55,345 nucleotides of DNA from Ferrovibrio sp. (GCF_019636075.1 NZ_JAHBYG010000027.1:1-55345); one strand, 5' to 3'. Shown: positions 41,533-48,661, counted from the first letter of the stretch. The notes: a model not told the origin generated them from the letters alone. Numbers and translations are program-made.

Positions 41533-42876
41533 ATGTTCGACAAGGTGCTGATCGCCAACCGCGGCGAGATCGCGTTGCGCATTCACCGCGCCTGCAAGGA
41601 AATGGGCATCCATACCGTGGCGGTGCATTCCACCGCCGATGCCGATGCCATGCATGTGCGCATCGCCGATGAGTCGGTCTGCATCGGGCCGCCCTCGGCC
41701 TCGCAGAGCTATCTCAACATCCCCGCCATCATCTCGGCCGCCGAAATCACCGGCGCCGATGCCATCCATCCCGGTTACGGCTTCCTGTCGGAGAATGCGC
41801 AATTCGCCGATATCGTCGAGGCGCATGACATAACCTTCATCGGCCCGACGCCCGATCATATCCGCCTGATGGGCGACAAGATCACCGCCAAGGAAGCCGC
41901 ACGCGGCCTTGGCATTCCCTGCGTGCCGGGATCGGAAGGCGCCGTCAACAGCGAGGCCGAAGGCCGCAAGCTGGCCGACGATATGGGCTATCCGGTGCTG
42001 ATCAAGGCCACGGCCGGCGGCGGCGGTCGCGGCATGAAAGTGGTGCGCAGCCCGGAAGAATTCGGCCCTGCCCTGGCGCAGGCCAAGGCCGAGGCGCGCG
42101 CTGCTTTCGGCAATGATGGCGTTTACGTGGAGAAATACCTCACCCGTCCGCGCCATATCGAGATGCAGATTTTCGGCGATAGCCATGGCAATGCCGTGCA
42201 TCTGGGCGAACGCGACTGCTCGCTGCAGCGCCGCCACCAGAAGGTGCTGGAAGAAGCCCGCTCGCCGGCGCTGAACGACGACCAGCGCGCCAAGATCGGC
42301 AAGATCGCGTCGGATGCGATTGCCAAGCTGGGCTATCGCGGCGCCGGCACCATCGAGTTTCTTTACGAGAACGGCCAGTTCTATTTCATCGAGATGAATA
42401 CCCGCCTGCAGGTGGAGCATCCCGTCACTGAAATGATCACCGGCCTGGATCTGGTGCGCGAACAGATCCGTATCGCCGCCGGTGCGCCGCTGGGCTACAC
42501 CCAGGACGACATCAAGTTCAACGGCCACGCCATCGAATGCCGCATCAACGCCGAAAACCCGCGCACCTTCGTGCCCTCGCCCGGCCGGGTGACGGATTAC
42601 CATGTGCCCGGCGGCCTCGGCGTGCGAGTGGATAGCGCGCTTTATACAGGCTACCAGATTCCGCCGCATTATGACTCGCTGATCGGCAAGCTGATCGTGC
42701 ACGGCTCCAACCGCAACGAATGCCTGATGCGGCTGCGCCGGTCGCTGGAGGAATATGTGATCGGCGGCCTGGAAACCACCATCCCGCTGCATCTGTCGCT
42801 GATCCGCGATCCGGATTTCGTGAATGGCGCCTACGACATTCACTGGCTTGAGGAATTCATCGCCCGTCAGGGATAA
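41533..42876 (+). CDS. accC: Acetyl-CoA carboxylase, biotin carboxylase subunit
   Basis: AccC carboxylates biotin on AccB using ATP and bicarbonate. The 447-aa protein starts with KVLIANRGEIALRIHRACKE, and has the ATP-grasp glycine loop KATAGGGGRGMKVV, the metal-binding EMNTRLQVEHPVTE, and GHAIECRINAEN. Length is normal. It is 18 bp downstream of accB, forming the standard accBC operon with aroQ. Confidence 0.98.
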   Translation: MFDKVLIANRGEIALRIHRACKEMGIHTVAVHSTADADAMHVRIADESVCIGPPSASQSYLNIPAIISAAEITGADAIHPGYGFLSENAQFADIVEAHDITFIGPTPDHIRLMGDKITAKEAARGLGIPCVPGSEGAVNSEAEGRKLADDMGYPVLIKATAGGGGRGMKVVRSPEEFGPALAQAKAEARAAFGNDGVYVEKYLTRPRHIEMQIFGDSHGNAVHLGERDCSLQRRHQKVLEEARSPALNDDQRAKIGKIASDAIAKLGYRGAGTIEFLYENGQFYFIEMNTRLQVEHPVTEMITGLDLVREQIRIAAGAPLGYTQDDIKFNGHAIECRINAENPRTFVPSPGRVTDYHVPGGLGVRVDSALYTGYQIPPHYDSLIGKLIVHGSNRNECLMRLRRSLEEYVIGGLETTIPLHLSLIRDPDFVNGAYDIHWLEEFIARQG

Positions 42877-42889
42877 ATCCCTACATAAA

Positions 42890-42915
42890 TCCTGGAACTG
42901 ATCTGCAGACCAGGA
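42890..42915. other. Inverted repeat after accC
   Basis: TCCTGG (42890-42895) and CCAGGA (42910-42915) are separated by 14 bases, beginning 14 bp after the accC stop. It is a weak hairpin without a U-tract, immediately followed by a longer nested repeat before aat. Confidence 0.4.
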
Positions 42916-42931
42916 TCGTGCACAATCCAAA

Positions 42932-42972
42932 CCCATTGCCGCCATTCGAAAATTTTCCGTGACGGCAATGGG
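42932..42972. repeat. Nested inverted repeat immediately before aat
   Basis: CCCATTGCCG (42932-42941) and CGGCAATGGG (42963-42972) are perfect 10-bp arms. Between them lies GAAAATTTTC (42948-42957), a perfect 10-bp palindrome. The second arm ends 11 bp before the aat ATG. As RNA it would fold into a stem that could hide the aat ribosome site; as DNA it could be an operator or a miniature repeat. Confidence 0.55.
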
Positions 42973-42983
42973 CCGCTCATGGC

Positions 42984-43658
42984 ATGACTCGCGCCATGCA
43001 CGGCCTGCCCGAACCCCTCACCCCGCAATTGCTGTTGCGCGCCTATGCCAATGGTTATTTCCCCATGGCGGAAAGCGCTGAGGATCCGAATTATTTCTGG
43101 GTGCATCCGGAGCGTCGCGGCGTGTTGCCGCTGGATCGTTTCCACTTGCCGCGTTCGCTGGCCAAGACGATCCGGCGCGGCACCTTCACCGTTTCGATCG
43201 ATACCGATTTCGCCGCCGTGATGCGGGCCTGTGCCGAGCCCTATGGCGCGGCGCGGCGCGAAACCTGGATCAACCGGCCGATCCTGCATGCCTACACCGC
43301 TTTGCATCGCGCCGGCCATGCCCATAGCGTGGAATGCCGCGATGCCGCCGGCAATCTGGTGGGCGGACTTTACGGTGTGCGGCTGGGCGGCGCCTTCTTT
43401 GGCGAAAGCATGTTCAGCCGGGTTACTGATGCCTCCAAGGTGGCGCTGGCCTATCTGGTGGCGCGGCTTATCGCCGGCGGTTTCTGTCTGCTCGACACAC
43501 AATTCCTCACCAGCCACCTGGCCCGCTTCGGCGCCGTGGAAATTCCGCGCGATCACTACATGCAGCGGGTGGACGATGCCATGCAGTTCGATGGCGAATT
43601 CTTCCGCCTGCCACGCGATGCCGACGCGCAAGCCATCCTGGCCATCCTGCCCTCCTAG
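42984..43658 (+). CDS. aat: Leucyl/phenylalanyl-tRNA-protein transferase
   Basis: Aat attaches Leu or Phe to N-terminal Arg or Lys of proteins, making N-degrons for ClpS/ClpAP. The 224-aa protein has the family segments [43 protein letters not shown] and [19 protein letters not shown], and [21 protein letters not shown] near the end. ATG 42984 is used; an ATG five codons later is possible. It is 107 bp after accC, with inverted repeats in the gap. accC-aat linkage is common in alphaproteobacteria. Confidence 0.96.
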   Translation: MTRAMHGLPEPLTPQLLLRAYANGYFPMAESAEDPNYFWVHPERRGVLPLDRFHLPRSLAKTIRRGTFTVSIDTDFAAVMRACAEPYGAARRETWINRPILHAYTALHRAGHAHSVECRDAAGNLVGGLYGVRLGGAFFGESMFSRVTDASKVALAYLVARLIAGGFCLLDTQFLTSHLARFGAVEIPRDHYMQRVDDAMQFDGEFFRLPRDADAQAILAILPS

Positions 43659-43673
43659 CGTTCAGAGAAAATT

Positions 43674-44042
43674 ATGCTGCTTATCCGCACCTATGCCGCC
43701 GCCAGCGCCATTCAGGGCGTCGGCCTGTTCGCCGCCGAGCCGGTCAAGGCCGGACAACTGATCTGGCGTTTCGATCCGGTTTTCGACCGCATCGTGTCGG
43801 AAGCGGATTTTGCGCTATTGCCGGAAACCGCCCGCGCTTTCATCGAGCGCTATGGCTATATCACGCCGCAGATTCCCGGCGGCTGGGTGGTGCCGCTCGA
43901 TAACACCCGCTTCATCAACCATTCCACCGATCCCAATACCGATAATACTAGCCCGGACACCTATGCCCGGCGCGCCATCGCAGAGGGTGAGGAAATCACC
44001 TGCAATTACGCCGAGTTCTGCGAGGATTTCAGCCTCGATTGA
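43674..44042 (+). CDS. Minimal stand-alone SET domain protein
   Basis: A 122-aa protein with the essentials of a SET lysine methyltransferase. The N-terminal strand motif is GVGLFAAEPVKAGQLIW. The SAM-pocket and pseudoknot segments are RFINHSTDPNT (residues 79-89) and GEEITCNYAEF (105-115), the latter with the conserved tyrosine. There are no pre- or post-SET zinc clusters. Bacterial stand-alone SET proteins are known, but their substrates are mostly undefined. It begins 15 bp after aat and may be co-transcribed. It opens the accessory block before the FNR-type box. Confidence 0.82.
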   Translation: MLLIRTYAAASAIQGVGLFAAEPVKAGQLIWRFDPVFDRIVSEADFALLPETARAFIERYGYITPQIPGGWVVPLDNTRFINHSTDPNTDNTSPDTYARRAIAEGEEITCNYAEFCEDFSLD

Positions 44043-44079
44043 GCAGCGCTGACGCCGCCTTCCGCTGCAAACCCGAAAT

Positions 44080-44118
44080 TTGATCTAGATCAAAGTCGAA
44101 AAATCCTGCGCGCATAAG
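44080..44118 (+). promoter_or_regulatory. Perfect FNR/FixK-type box with a suitably placed -10
   Basis: TTGATCTAGATCAA (44080-44093) fits the FNR/FixK/Anr consensus TTGAT-N4-ATCAA exactly. CATAAG at 44113-44118 is a plausible -10, placing a start site near 44125-44128. The box would then centre about 40 bp upstream, the class II activating position. The downstream gene is the 37-aa membrane protein at 44190. This predicts induction when oxygen falls. Confidence 0.7.
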
Positions 44119-44189
44119 CTTTCTGCATCGAGCGTTGCCCAACAGACTCAACGCTCAGGCAGCAAGTCTAGTGAGGCAGGAAGCAAACG

Positions 44190-44303
44190 ATGTCGCAGTA
44201 CGAGATTTTCTATTTGGTTGGCGCTGTGGCCGCCTTCGGGATTTTTGCCGTCACCCTGGTAATGGCGCGCGTCACATCCGGCAGCCGTCCGGGCAGCAAG
44301 TAA
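44190..44303 (+). CDS. 37-residue single-helix membrane micro-protein under an FNR-type box
   Basis: ATG 44190 has AGGAAG at 44178-44183, seven bases upstream. The product is MSQYEIFYLVGAVAAFGIFA followed by VTLVMARVTSGSRPGSK: one transmembrane helix (residues about 6-26) and a short basic tail, so the N terminus is probably periplasmic and the tail cytoplasmic. Length and form recall accessory micro-subunits of respiratory complexes (CydX or CcoQ class), but the sequence does not match those I know. Regulation by oxygen is inferred from the upstream box. A string of hairpins follows directly. Function unknown. Confidence 0.6.
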   Translation: MSQYEIFYLVGAVAAFGIFAVTLVMARVTSGSRPGSK

Positions 44304-44318
44304 GCCATAGCGGCTTTC

Positions 44319-44514
44319 GCCCGCATGCGCGGGCACATGTTTCGGGTCTGCCGGTTTCCGACAGACTGGGGGCAAGCGGCGCGCGCGGTTCCACCCCCCG
44401 CGCCGCCGCGAGCCCTCCCTACACGACCTTGAAGACTCCCGCTCACCCCGGGATCCCCTTCAAGTTTTCCCCCGCAGTAATCCTTGGGCCGACCTAACCG
44501 TCGGCCCTTTTTTT
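44319..44514 (+). ncRNA. Candidate structured RNA or 3' UTR: five hairpins ending in a terminator
   Basis: Successive stems are visible: GCCCGC/GCGGGC (44319-44334); GTCTG-C-CGG with CCG-A-CAGAC (44346-44366); GCGGCGCG/CGCGCCGC (44376-44406); CTTGAAG/CTTCAAG (44428-44464); and the terminator stem (44486-44507). There is no good open frame. The region could be the long 3' UTR of the micro-protein message, an sRNA released from it, or an independent ncRNA. I could not match it to 6S, SRP, tmRNA or RNase P RNA. Confidence 0.4.
44486..44514 (+). terminator. Strong Rho-independent terminator
   Basis: GGGCCGAC (44486-44493) and GTCGGCCC (44500-44507) form a perfect 8-bp stem with loop CTAACC, followed by seven T residues (44508-44514). 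It ends transcription from the FNR-box unit and insulates the ABC importer downstream. It is the only textbook intrinsic terminator I found in the window. Confidence 0.92.
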
Positions 44515-44599
44515 GCCTGCAAGGCAGCCAATTCCGCGCCCATTTGCGCGCCACTCCGCCCGATTTTCAGGCCTGGCTTTTTCGGTATTCCGGCTATCT

Positions 44600-44609
44600 T
44601 GTATATACA
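44600..44609. promoter_or_regulatory. Perfect palindrome TGTATATACA upstream of the ABC importer
   Basis: A 10-bp palindrome within CTTGTATATACATG, 105 bp upstream of the binding-protein start and just after the terminator. It resembles FCD-type GntR operators (TTGTATACAA-like). No GntR gene is near. The TATATA core could also be a -10 element. The remainder of 44515-44713 shows no clear signal except a purine-rich ribosome site (AGGGGG) before ATG 44714. Confidence 0.4.
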
Positions 44610-44713
44610 TGAATATTAGACTTGCCGGGCCGAGAAAGACCGCGTTAGCATGGCACCCAGAGGGCGGGCCATGATGGCCATGCCGCAAGCCATAAGCATA
44701 AGGGGGTTGCTTC

Positions 44714-45679
44714 ATGACATCGCGTTATCTCGCCTCGGTTTTCGCCGCAGGCATGCTGTTTGCCGGTGCGTTGTCGTCTGGCGCCGCCATGGCCCAGGAT
44801 ATGCCCAAGATCGTGCTCGGCATGAGCGGCTGGACCGGCTTTGCCCCGCTGTCGCTGGCCGCCGAAGCTGGCCTGTTCAAGAAGCATGGCGTGGATGTGG
44901 AGATCAAGTTCATCCCGCAGAAGGAACGCCACCTCACCGTAGCCGCCGGCGCCACCCAGGCGGTGGCCACCACGGTGGATACCTTCATCGCCTATTCCGC
45001 GGCCGGCATCCCGCTCACCCAGGTGTTGCTGCTCGACAAATCGAATGGCGGCGACGGTTTGGCCGTGCGTGGCAGCATCAACAAGATCACCGATCTGAAG
45101 GGTAAGACCATCGCCGTGGATGGCGCCGGCACCACGCCCTATTTCACGCTGATCGCCTTCATGAAGCGCAACGGCATGGGCCCGAAGGATGTGAACTTCG
45201 CCACCCTCGGCCCGCAGCCGGCCGCCCAGGCCTTCATCGCCGGCCAGTACGACGCGGCGCTGACCTACGAACCCTATCTCTCCTCGGTGCGCAATGCGCC
45301 CAATGCCGGCAAGATCCTGCTCACTACGCTGGATTATCCGGTGGTGGTGGACATGGTCGCCTTCCAGCCCGACTACATCAAGAAAAACCCCAAGGTGGTG
45401 CAGGGCGTGGTGAATGGCTTCTTCGATGCCCTGGCCATGATCAAGACCGATCCGGCCAAGTCCAACGAGATCATGGGCAGCAAGGTGAAGCAGACCGGCG
45501 AACAATTCGCCGGTTCCGCCAAGTTCATCTCCTGGCAGGACAAGGCCGCCAACCAGGCCTATTTCAAGGGCGAATTGCAGGCTTTCATGAAGGAAGCCGC
45601 CGATATCCAGCTTGAAGCCGGCGTGATCCGTGCGATCCCGGCGCTGGGCCCGATGGTGGACGACAGCTTCATCAAGTAA
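44714..45679 (+). CDS. NitT/TauT-type ABC importer, substrate-binding protein
   Basis: A 321-aa periplasmic protein of the nitrate/sulfonate/taurine/NMT1 family. The signal peptide covers residues 1-27 (GAAMA before QDMPK). The body starts IVLGMSGWTGFAPLSLAAEAGLFKKHGVDVEI, typical of the class, with KGKTIAVDGAGTTPYFTL and ALTYEPYLSSV further on. It is the first gene of a three-gene operon, with the permease 2 bp downstream. The ligand cannot be read from sequence; sulfonates, nitrate, pyrimidine precursors and riboflavin are all used in this family. Confidence 0.9.
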   Translation: MTSRYLASVFAAGMLFAGALSSGAAMAQDMPKIVLGMSGWTGFAPLSLAAEAGLFKKHGVDVEIKFIPQKERHLTVAAGATQAVATTVDTFIAYSAAGIPLTQVLLLDKSNGGDGLAVRGSINKITDLKGKTIAVDGAGTTPYFTLIAFMKRNGMGPKDVNFATLGPQPAAQAFIAGQYDAALTYEPYLSSVRNAPNAGKILLTTLDYPVVVDMVAFQPDYIKKNPKVVQGVVNGFFDALAMIKTDPAKSNEIMGSKVKQTGEQFAGSAKFISWQDKAANQAYFKGELQAFMKEAADIQLEAGVIRAIPALGPMVDDSFIK

Positions 45680-45681
45680 GC

Positions 45682-46461
45682 ATGTTCGAACCGCTCAAAC
45701 CGGTTTCCCCAGGGCGACGCATCGCCCTGGGGATTCTCTTTTTCGTGGTGTTTTTCGTCCTGTGGGGCGGAGCCACCTTCAGCGGCCTCGTGCCACCGCT
45801 CTTCCTGGCCGATCCGTTGAAAACGGCCCAGGCCGGCATCGCGCTGTTTGTGGAATACGGCTTCATCAAGGATGTGGGCGTCACCATCTGGCGCGTGGTG
45901 GGCGGTTTCGTGATTGCCGCCGTATTCGCCGTGCCGCTGGGCATCATGATGGGTGCCTTCAAAAGCGTGGAAGCGTTTTTCGAGCCCTTCATCTCTTTTG
46001 CCCGCTATCTGCCGGCTTCCGCTTTCATTCCGCTGCTGATCCTCTGGGCCGGCGTGGGCGAAGCGCAGAAGCTTTCCGTCATCATCATCGGCTCGTTCTT
46101 CCAGGTGGTGCTGATGGTATCCGTGATCGTTGGCGGCAGCCGCGTGGACCTGGTGGAAGCCGCCTATACGCTGGGCGCCAAGCGCGGCGGCATCGTGCGC
46201 CGCGTGCTGTTGCCGGGCGCGGCGCCGCAGATCGCGGAATGCCTGCGTCTGGTTCTGGGCTGGGCCTGGACCTATGTGATCGTGGCCGAACTGATCGGCG
46301 CCTCCAGCGGTATCGGCCATATGATCATGGACAGCCAGCGGCTGCTCGATACCGGGCAGATGATCTTCGGCATCGTCACCATCGGCGTGATCGGCCTGGT
46401 ATCCGACTTCCTGTTCAAGCAGGCCAATGAGCGCCTCTATCCCTGGTATTTCCTGAAATGA
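45682..46461 (+). CDS. NitT/TauT-type ABC importer, permease
   Basis: A 259-aa inner-membrane permease of the SsuC/TauC family with six hydrophobic segments. The EAA loop is VDLVEAAYTLGAKRGGIVRRVLLPGAAPQ. The segment FISFARYLPASAFIPLLILWAGVGEAQKL is highly typical. It lies 2 bp after the binding-protein stop and overlaps the ATPase gene by ATGA. Confidence 0.92.
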   Translation: MFEPLKPVSPGRRIALGILFFVVFFVLWGGATFSGLVPPLFLADPLKTAQAGIALFVEYGFIKDVGVTIWRVVGGFVIAAVFAVPLGIMMGAFKSVEAFFEPFISFARYLPASAFIPLLILWAGVGEAQKLSVIIIGSFFQVVLMVSVIVGGSRVDLVEAAYTLGAKRGGIVRRVLLPGAAPQIAECLRLVLGWAWTYVIVAELIGASSGIGHMIMDSQRLLDTGQMIFGIVTIGVIGLVSDFLFKQANERLYPWYFLK

Positions 46462-47243
46462 GCAAGCTGCGGGTGGAGAATGTGAGCCGGGTATTTCCGG
46501 GTGTGCGCGGCGGCCAGCCCACGCGCGCGCTGGAACCCACCGATCTCACGGTTGAGGATAACGACTTCATCACCATCCTCGGCCCTTCTGGTTGCGGCAA
46601 ATCCACCCTGCTGCGTATCGTGTCTGGCTTGGATCGCCCCACCACCGGCCGCGTGCTGCTGGATGGCCAGGAAGTGAGCCAACCCGGCCCCGATCGCGGC
46701 ATGGTTTTTCAATCCTACACGCTGTTTCCCTGGCTGACCGTGCGCGAGAACATCGCCTTCGGCCTGCGTGAAAAACGCGTACCCGTCGCCGAGCAGGCCG
46801 ATATCGTCAATCGCTTTATCGGCCAGGTTGGCCTCAAGGGCTTCGAGAATCATTATCCCAAGCAGCTTTCCGGCGGCATGCAGCAGCGCACCGCGCTGGC
46901 CCGCGCGTTGGCCAACGATCCGAAAATCCTGCTGCTGGACGAACCTTTCGGCGCGCTCGACAACCAGACCCGCGCGCTGATGCAGGAATTGCTGCTCGGC
47001 ATCTGGGAGGCCGACCGCAAGACCGTGCTGTTCGTCACCCATGATATCGACGAAGCCATCTTCATGGCCAACCGCGTGCTGGTGATGACCGCCCGCCCTG
47101 GCCGGGTGAAATGCGACATTGCCATCGACCTGCCGCATCCGCGCCATTACACGATGAAAACCACGCCGGAATTCGCCGCCCTCAAGGCCCGGCTGACGGA
47201 GGAAATCCGCGTGGAATCGATCCGCGCGGCGGCCGAGCATTGA
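46458..47243 (+). CDS. NitT/TauT-type ABC importer, ATP-binding protein
   Basis: A 261-aa ATPase of the SsuB/TauB/NrtD type. Walker [10 protein letters not shown] spans residues 42-50, the Q-loop is [11 protein letters not shown], the signature [15 protein letters not shown], Walker [13 protein letters not shown], and the H-loop [14 protein letters not shown]. The ATG overlaps the permease stop by four bases. Its TGA abuts the TCA (stop complement) of the convergent small gene, forming TGATCA with no intergenic base. Confidence 0.94.
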   Translation: MSKLRVENVSRVFPGVRGGQPTRALEPTDLTVEDNDFITILGPSGCGKSTLLRIVSGLDRPTTGRVLLDGQEVSQPGPDRGMVFQSYTLFPWLTVRENIAFGLREKRVPVAEQADIVNRFIGQVGLKGFENHYPKQLSGGMQQRTALARALANDPKILLLDEPFGALDNQTRALMQELLLGIWEADRKTVLFVTHDIDEAIFMANRVLVMTARPGRVKCDIAIDLPHPRHYTMKTTPEFAALKARLTEEIRVESIRAAAEH

Positions 47244-47552
47244 TCAATGCATCAGGAAGCCCGGCTTCCAGGTGACAAGAGTTTCCGCAACAGACTGACT
47301 CGCCTCGCGCAATTCACCTGAAAGCGGAAAACCCATGCTATTGACGGCAATATCGATCAGCCTTGCCGTTATTTCGTCAGCCGATGCATCGTGATCCATC
47401 AGCATGACGTAGACCTCGTTAATATAGGCGTCATACTCATCAAAGGCGGCCGGCTCATCGGCAACCATGAGCAGATCCCATTCTTCCATGAAAAGCCTGC
47501 GTATTCTTGCCTGGTCAGATCGTGATTGGTATTTATTGCGGCCATTTGGCAT
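47244..47552 (-). CDS. Small acidic protein, DUF1871-like
   Basis: A 102-aa protein starting at ATG 47552 with GAGGA upstream (reverse strand). Apart from a basic first 20 residues it is acidic. The core LFMEEWDLLMVADEPAAFDEYDAYINEVYVMLMDHDASADEITARLIDIAVNSMG matches the pattern of DUF1871-like proteins (W-D-P-x-G... E-Y-D-x-Y-...-L-L...-I...E...M-G-L), split here into segments DEPAAFDEYDAYI and NSMGF. Function is unknown; some relatives sit beside toxins and are suspected immunity proteins. It is divergent from the YpeA-like gene with only 39 bp between. Confidence 0.7.
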   Translation of the reverse strand: MPNGRNKYQSRSDQARIRRLFMEEWDLLMVADEPAAFDEYDAYINEVYVMLMDHDASADEITARLIDIAVNSMGFPLSGELREASQSVAETLVTWKPGFLMH

Positions 47553-47591
47553 GGCATCCTCGTGTTCCAACATCCTCAGAAGCATGCAGTC

Positions 47592-48014
47592 ATGATCACA
47601 ATGCGTCTGTTCAAAGAATCCGACCGCGCAGCACTCATCGCACTCTGGCAGGCCTGCGGCCTCACCCGGCCCTGGAACGACCCGGACCAGGATATCAGCT
47701 TCTGCATCGCCTCGCCTGCCGCCAGCATCCTGGTCGCGGAAGAAAACGGTGCCGTGATCGGCAGCGCCATGGTGGGCCATGATGGCCATCGCGGCTGGAT
47801 CTACTATCTCGCAGTCTCACCCACGCAGCAGAAAGCCGGCCTGGGCCGCAAGCTGATGGCCGCCGCCGAGGATTGGTGCCGCCAGCGCGGCGTGCCCAAG
47901 CTGATGCTGATGGTGCGACCCGAGAATGCCGCCGTGCGCGCCTTCTACGAAACGCTCGGCTATGGCGAGGAAGAACGCGTGATCTTTTCCCGCCGCCTGG
48001 ATGGCGTGGACTAA
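47592..48014 (+). CDS. ypeA: GNAT family acetyltransferase, YpeA-like
   Basis: A 140-aa GNAT protein closely resembling E. coli YpeA. It shares the segments LIALWQACGLTRPWNDPDQDI, GHDGHRGWIYYLAVSP, the acetyl-CoA loop QQKAGLGRKLM, and PENAAVRAFYETLGY. ATG 47592 was chosen, and ATG 47601 is nearly equal; the frame extends upstream without similarity. The substrate is unknown in the family. It ends one base before the convergent antitoxin stop. Confidence 0.88.
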   Translation: MITMRLFKESDRAALIALWQACGLTRPWNDPDQDISFCIASPAASILVAEENGAVIGSAMVGHDGHRGWIYYLAVSPTQQKAGLGRKLMAAAEDWCRQRGVPKLMLMVRPENAAVRAFYETLGYGEEERVIFSRRLDGVD

Positions 48015-48015
48015 T

Positions 48016-48312
48016 TCACTCCGCTGCCGTGGCGTGAAGCTGATAGCCCAATGCCTGCATCACTTTGAGGATCGTGCCGAATTCCGGGTTGCCGTCCGGC
48101 GACAGGGCTTTGTAGAGACTTTCACGCCCCAGTCCTGCCGCGCGCGCTACCTTGCTCATGCCCTTGGCCTTGGCGATATCGCCCAACACGGCAGCAATCA
48201 CTCGCGGATCACCATCGGCCAGTGCCGCATCCAGATAGGCCTGCTGGTCACGCTCGGTCTTCAGATACCGGCTGGCATCATATGGGCGAATAGCGATCTT
48301 CTTGCTCGGCAT
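48016..48312 (-). CDS. Addiction-module antidote protein (HTH, HigA-like)
   Basis: A 98-aa antitoxin of the family annotated as probable addiction module antidote protein. The N-terminal half has YDASRYLKTERDQQAYLDAAL, typical of this group, followed by an XRE-like helix-turn-helix (MSKVARAAGLGRESLYKAL) and the conserved GNPEFGTILKVMQALGYQL. It would neutralise the toxin by direct binding and repress the pair. ATG 48312 lies 11 bases after the toxin stop, the toxin-first order of HigBA-type modules. Confidence 0.9.
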   Translation of the reverse strand: MPSKKIAIRPYDASRYLKTERDQQAYLDAALADGDPRVIAAVLGDIAKAKGMSKVARAAGLGRESLYKALSPDGNPEFGTILKVMQALGYQLHATAAE

Positions 48313-48323
48313 TGCTCTGCCCC

Positions 48324-48617
48324 TCACTTCAATCCACGCGCCAGATCGATGGCACGGGCTATATCCTGCTGCTGTCTGCGTTTGTCACCGCCGCACAACA
48401 ACACGATCAATTCCGCGCCTTGGCGTATGAAATACACGCGATAGCCTGGCCCGTAATCGATGCGCAATTCGCCAACCCCTTCTCCGACCGGCTTGGAATC
48501 ACCAAACAGGCCAAGCCGCAACCGTTGCAAACGCACTTGAATGCGCGACCGCGCCTCTCGATCCCTCAATCGCTCGAGCCATAATGAGAACTCAAGCGTT
48601 TCGTGCAATTTGAACAT
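48324..48617 (-). CDS. RelE/ParE-superfamily toxin (HigB/Gp49-like killer protein)
   Basis: A 97-aa toxin with the family pattern: ETLEFSLWLERLRDREARSRI at the start, GLFGDSKPVGEGVGELRIDYGPGYRVYF in the middle, and LLCGGDKRRQQQDIARAI near the end. Members are mostly ribosome-dependent mRNA endonucleases that halt growth. ATG 48617 is used; TTG 48635 is unlikely because it lies in the probable operator. It precedes its antitoxin gene, and GATAC/GTATC elements sit upstream. Confidence 0.9.
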   Translation of the reverse strand: MFKLHETLEFSLWLERLRDREARSRIQVRLQRLRLGLFGDSKPVGEGVGELRIDYGPGYRVYFIRQGAELIVLLCGGDKRRQQQDIARAIDLARGLK

Positions 48618-48626
48618 GGGGTGACT

Positions 48627-48660
48627 GTATTCCAAAGGATACGATCATGCAATGCGATAC
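48627..48660 (-). promoter_or_regulatory. Candidate operator of the toxin-antitoxin pair
   Basis: Upstream of the toxin start there is GTATTCCAAAGGATAC (48627-48642), with arms GTAT.CC and GG.ATAC. A further GATAC follows at 48656-48660. Repeated GTATC/GATAC half-sites 10-43 bp before the toxin start fit autoregulation by the HTH antitoxin. The region between this and DUF2155 is otherwise empty. Confidence 0.45.
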
Positions 48661-48661
48661 T

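Noticed and set aside
42932..42972. Insertion sequence or MITE before aat
   Set aside because: There is no target-site duplication visible and no second copy in the window, so I list it only as an inverted repeat.
44135..44497. 120-codon plus-strand open frame across the micro-protein and hairpins
   Set aside because: It has no ribosome site, is in a different frame from the well-signalled 37-residue ORF, and runs through strong hairpins with no motif.
44304..44514. 6S RNA, SRP RNA, tmRNA or RNase P RNA
   Set aside because: The region is a row of local hairpins, not the long rod of 6S, and it lacks the conserved SRP, tmRNA and RNase P core sequences as far as I can judge by eye.
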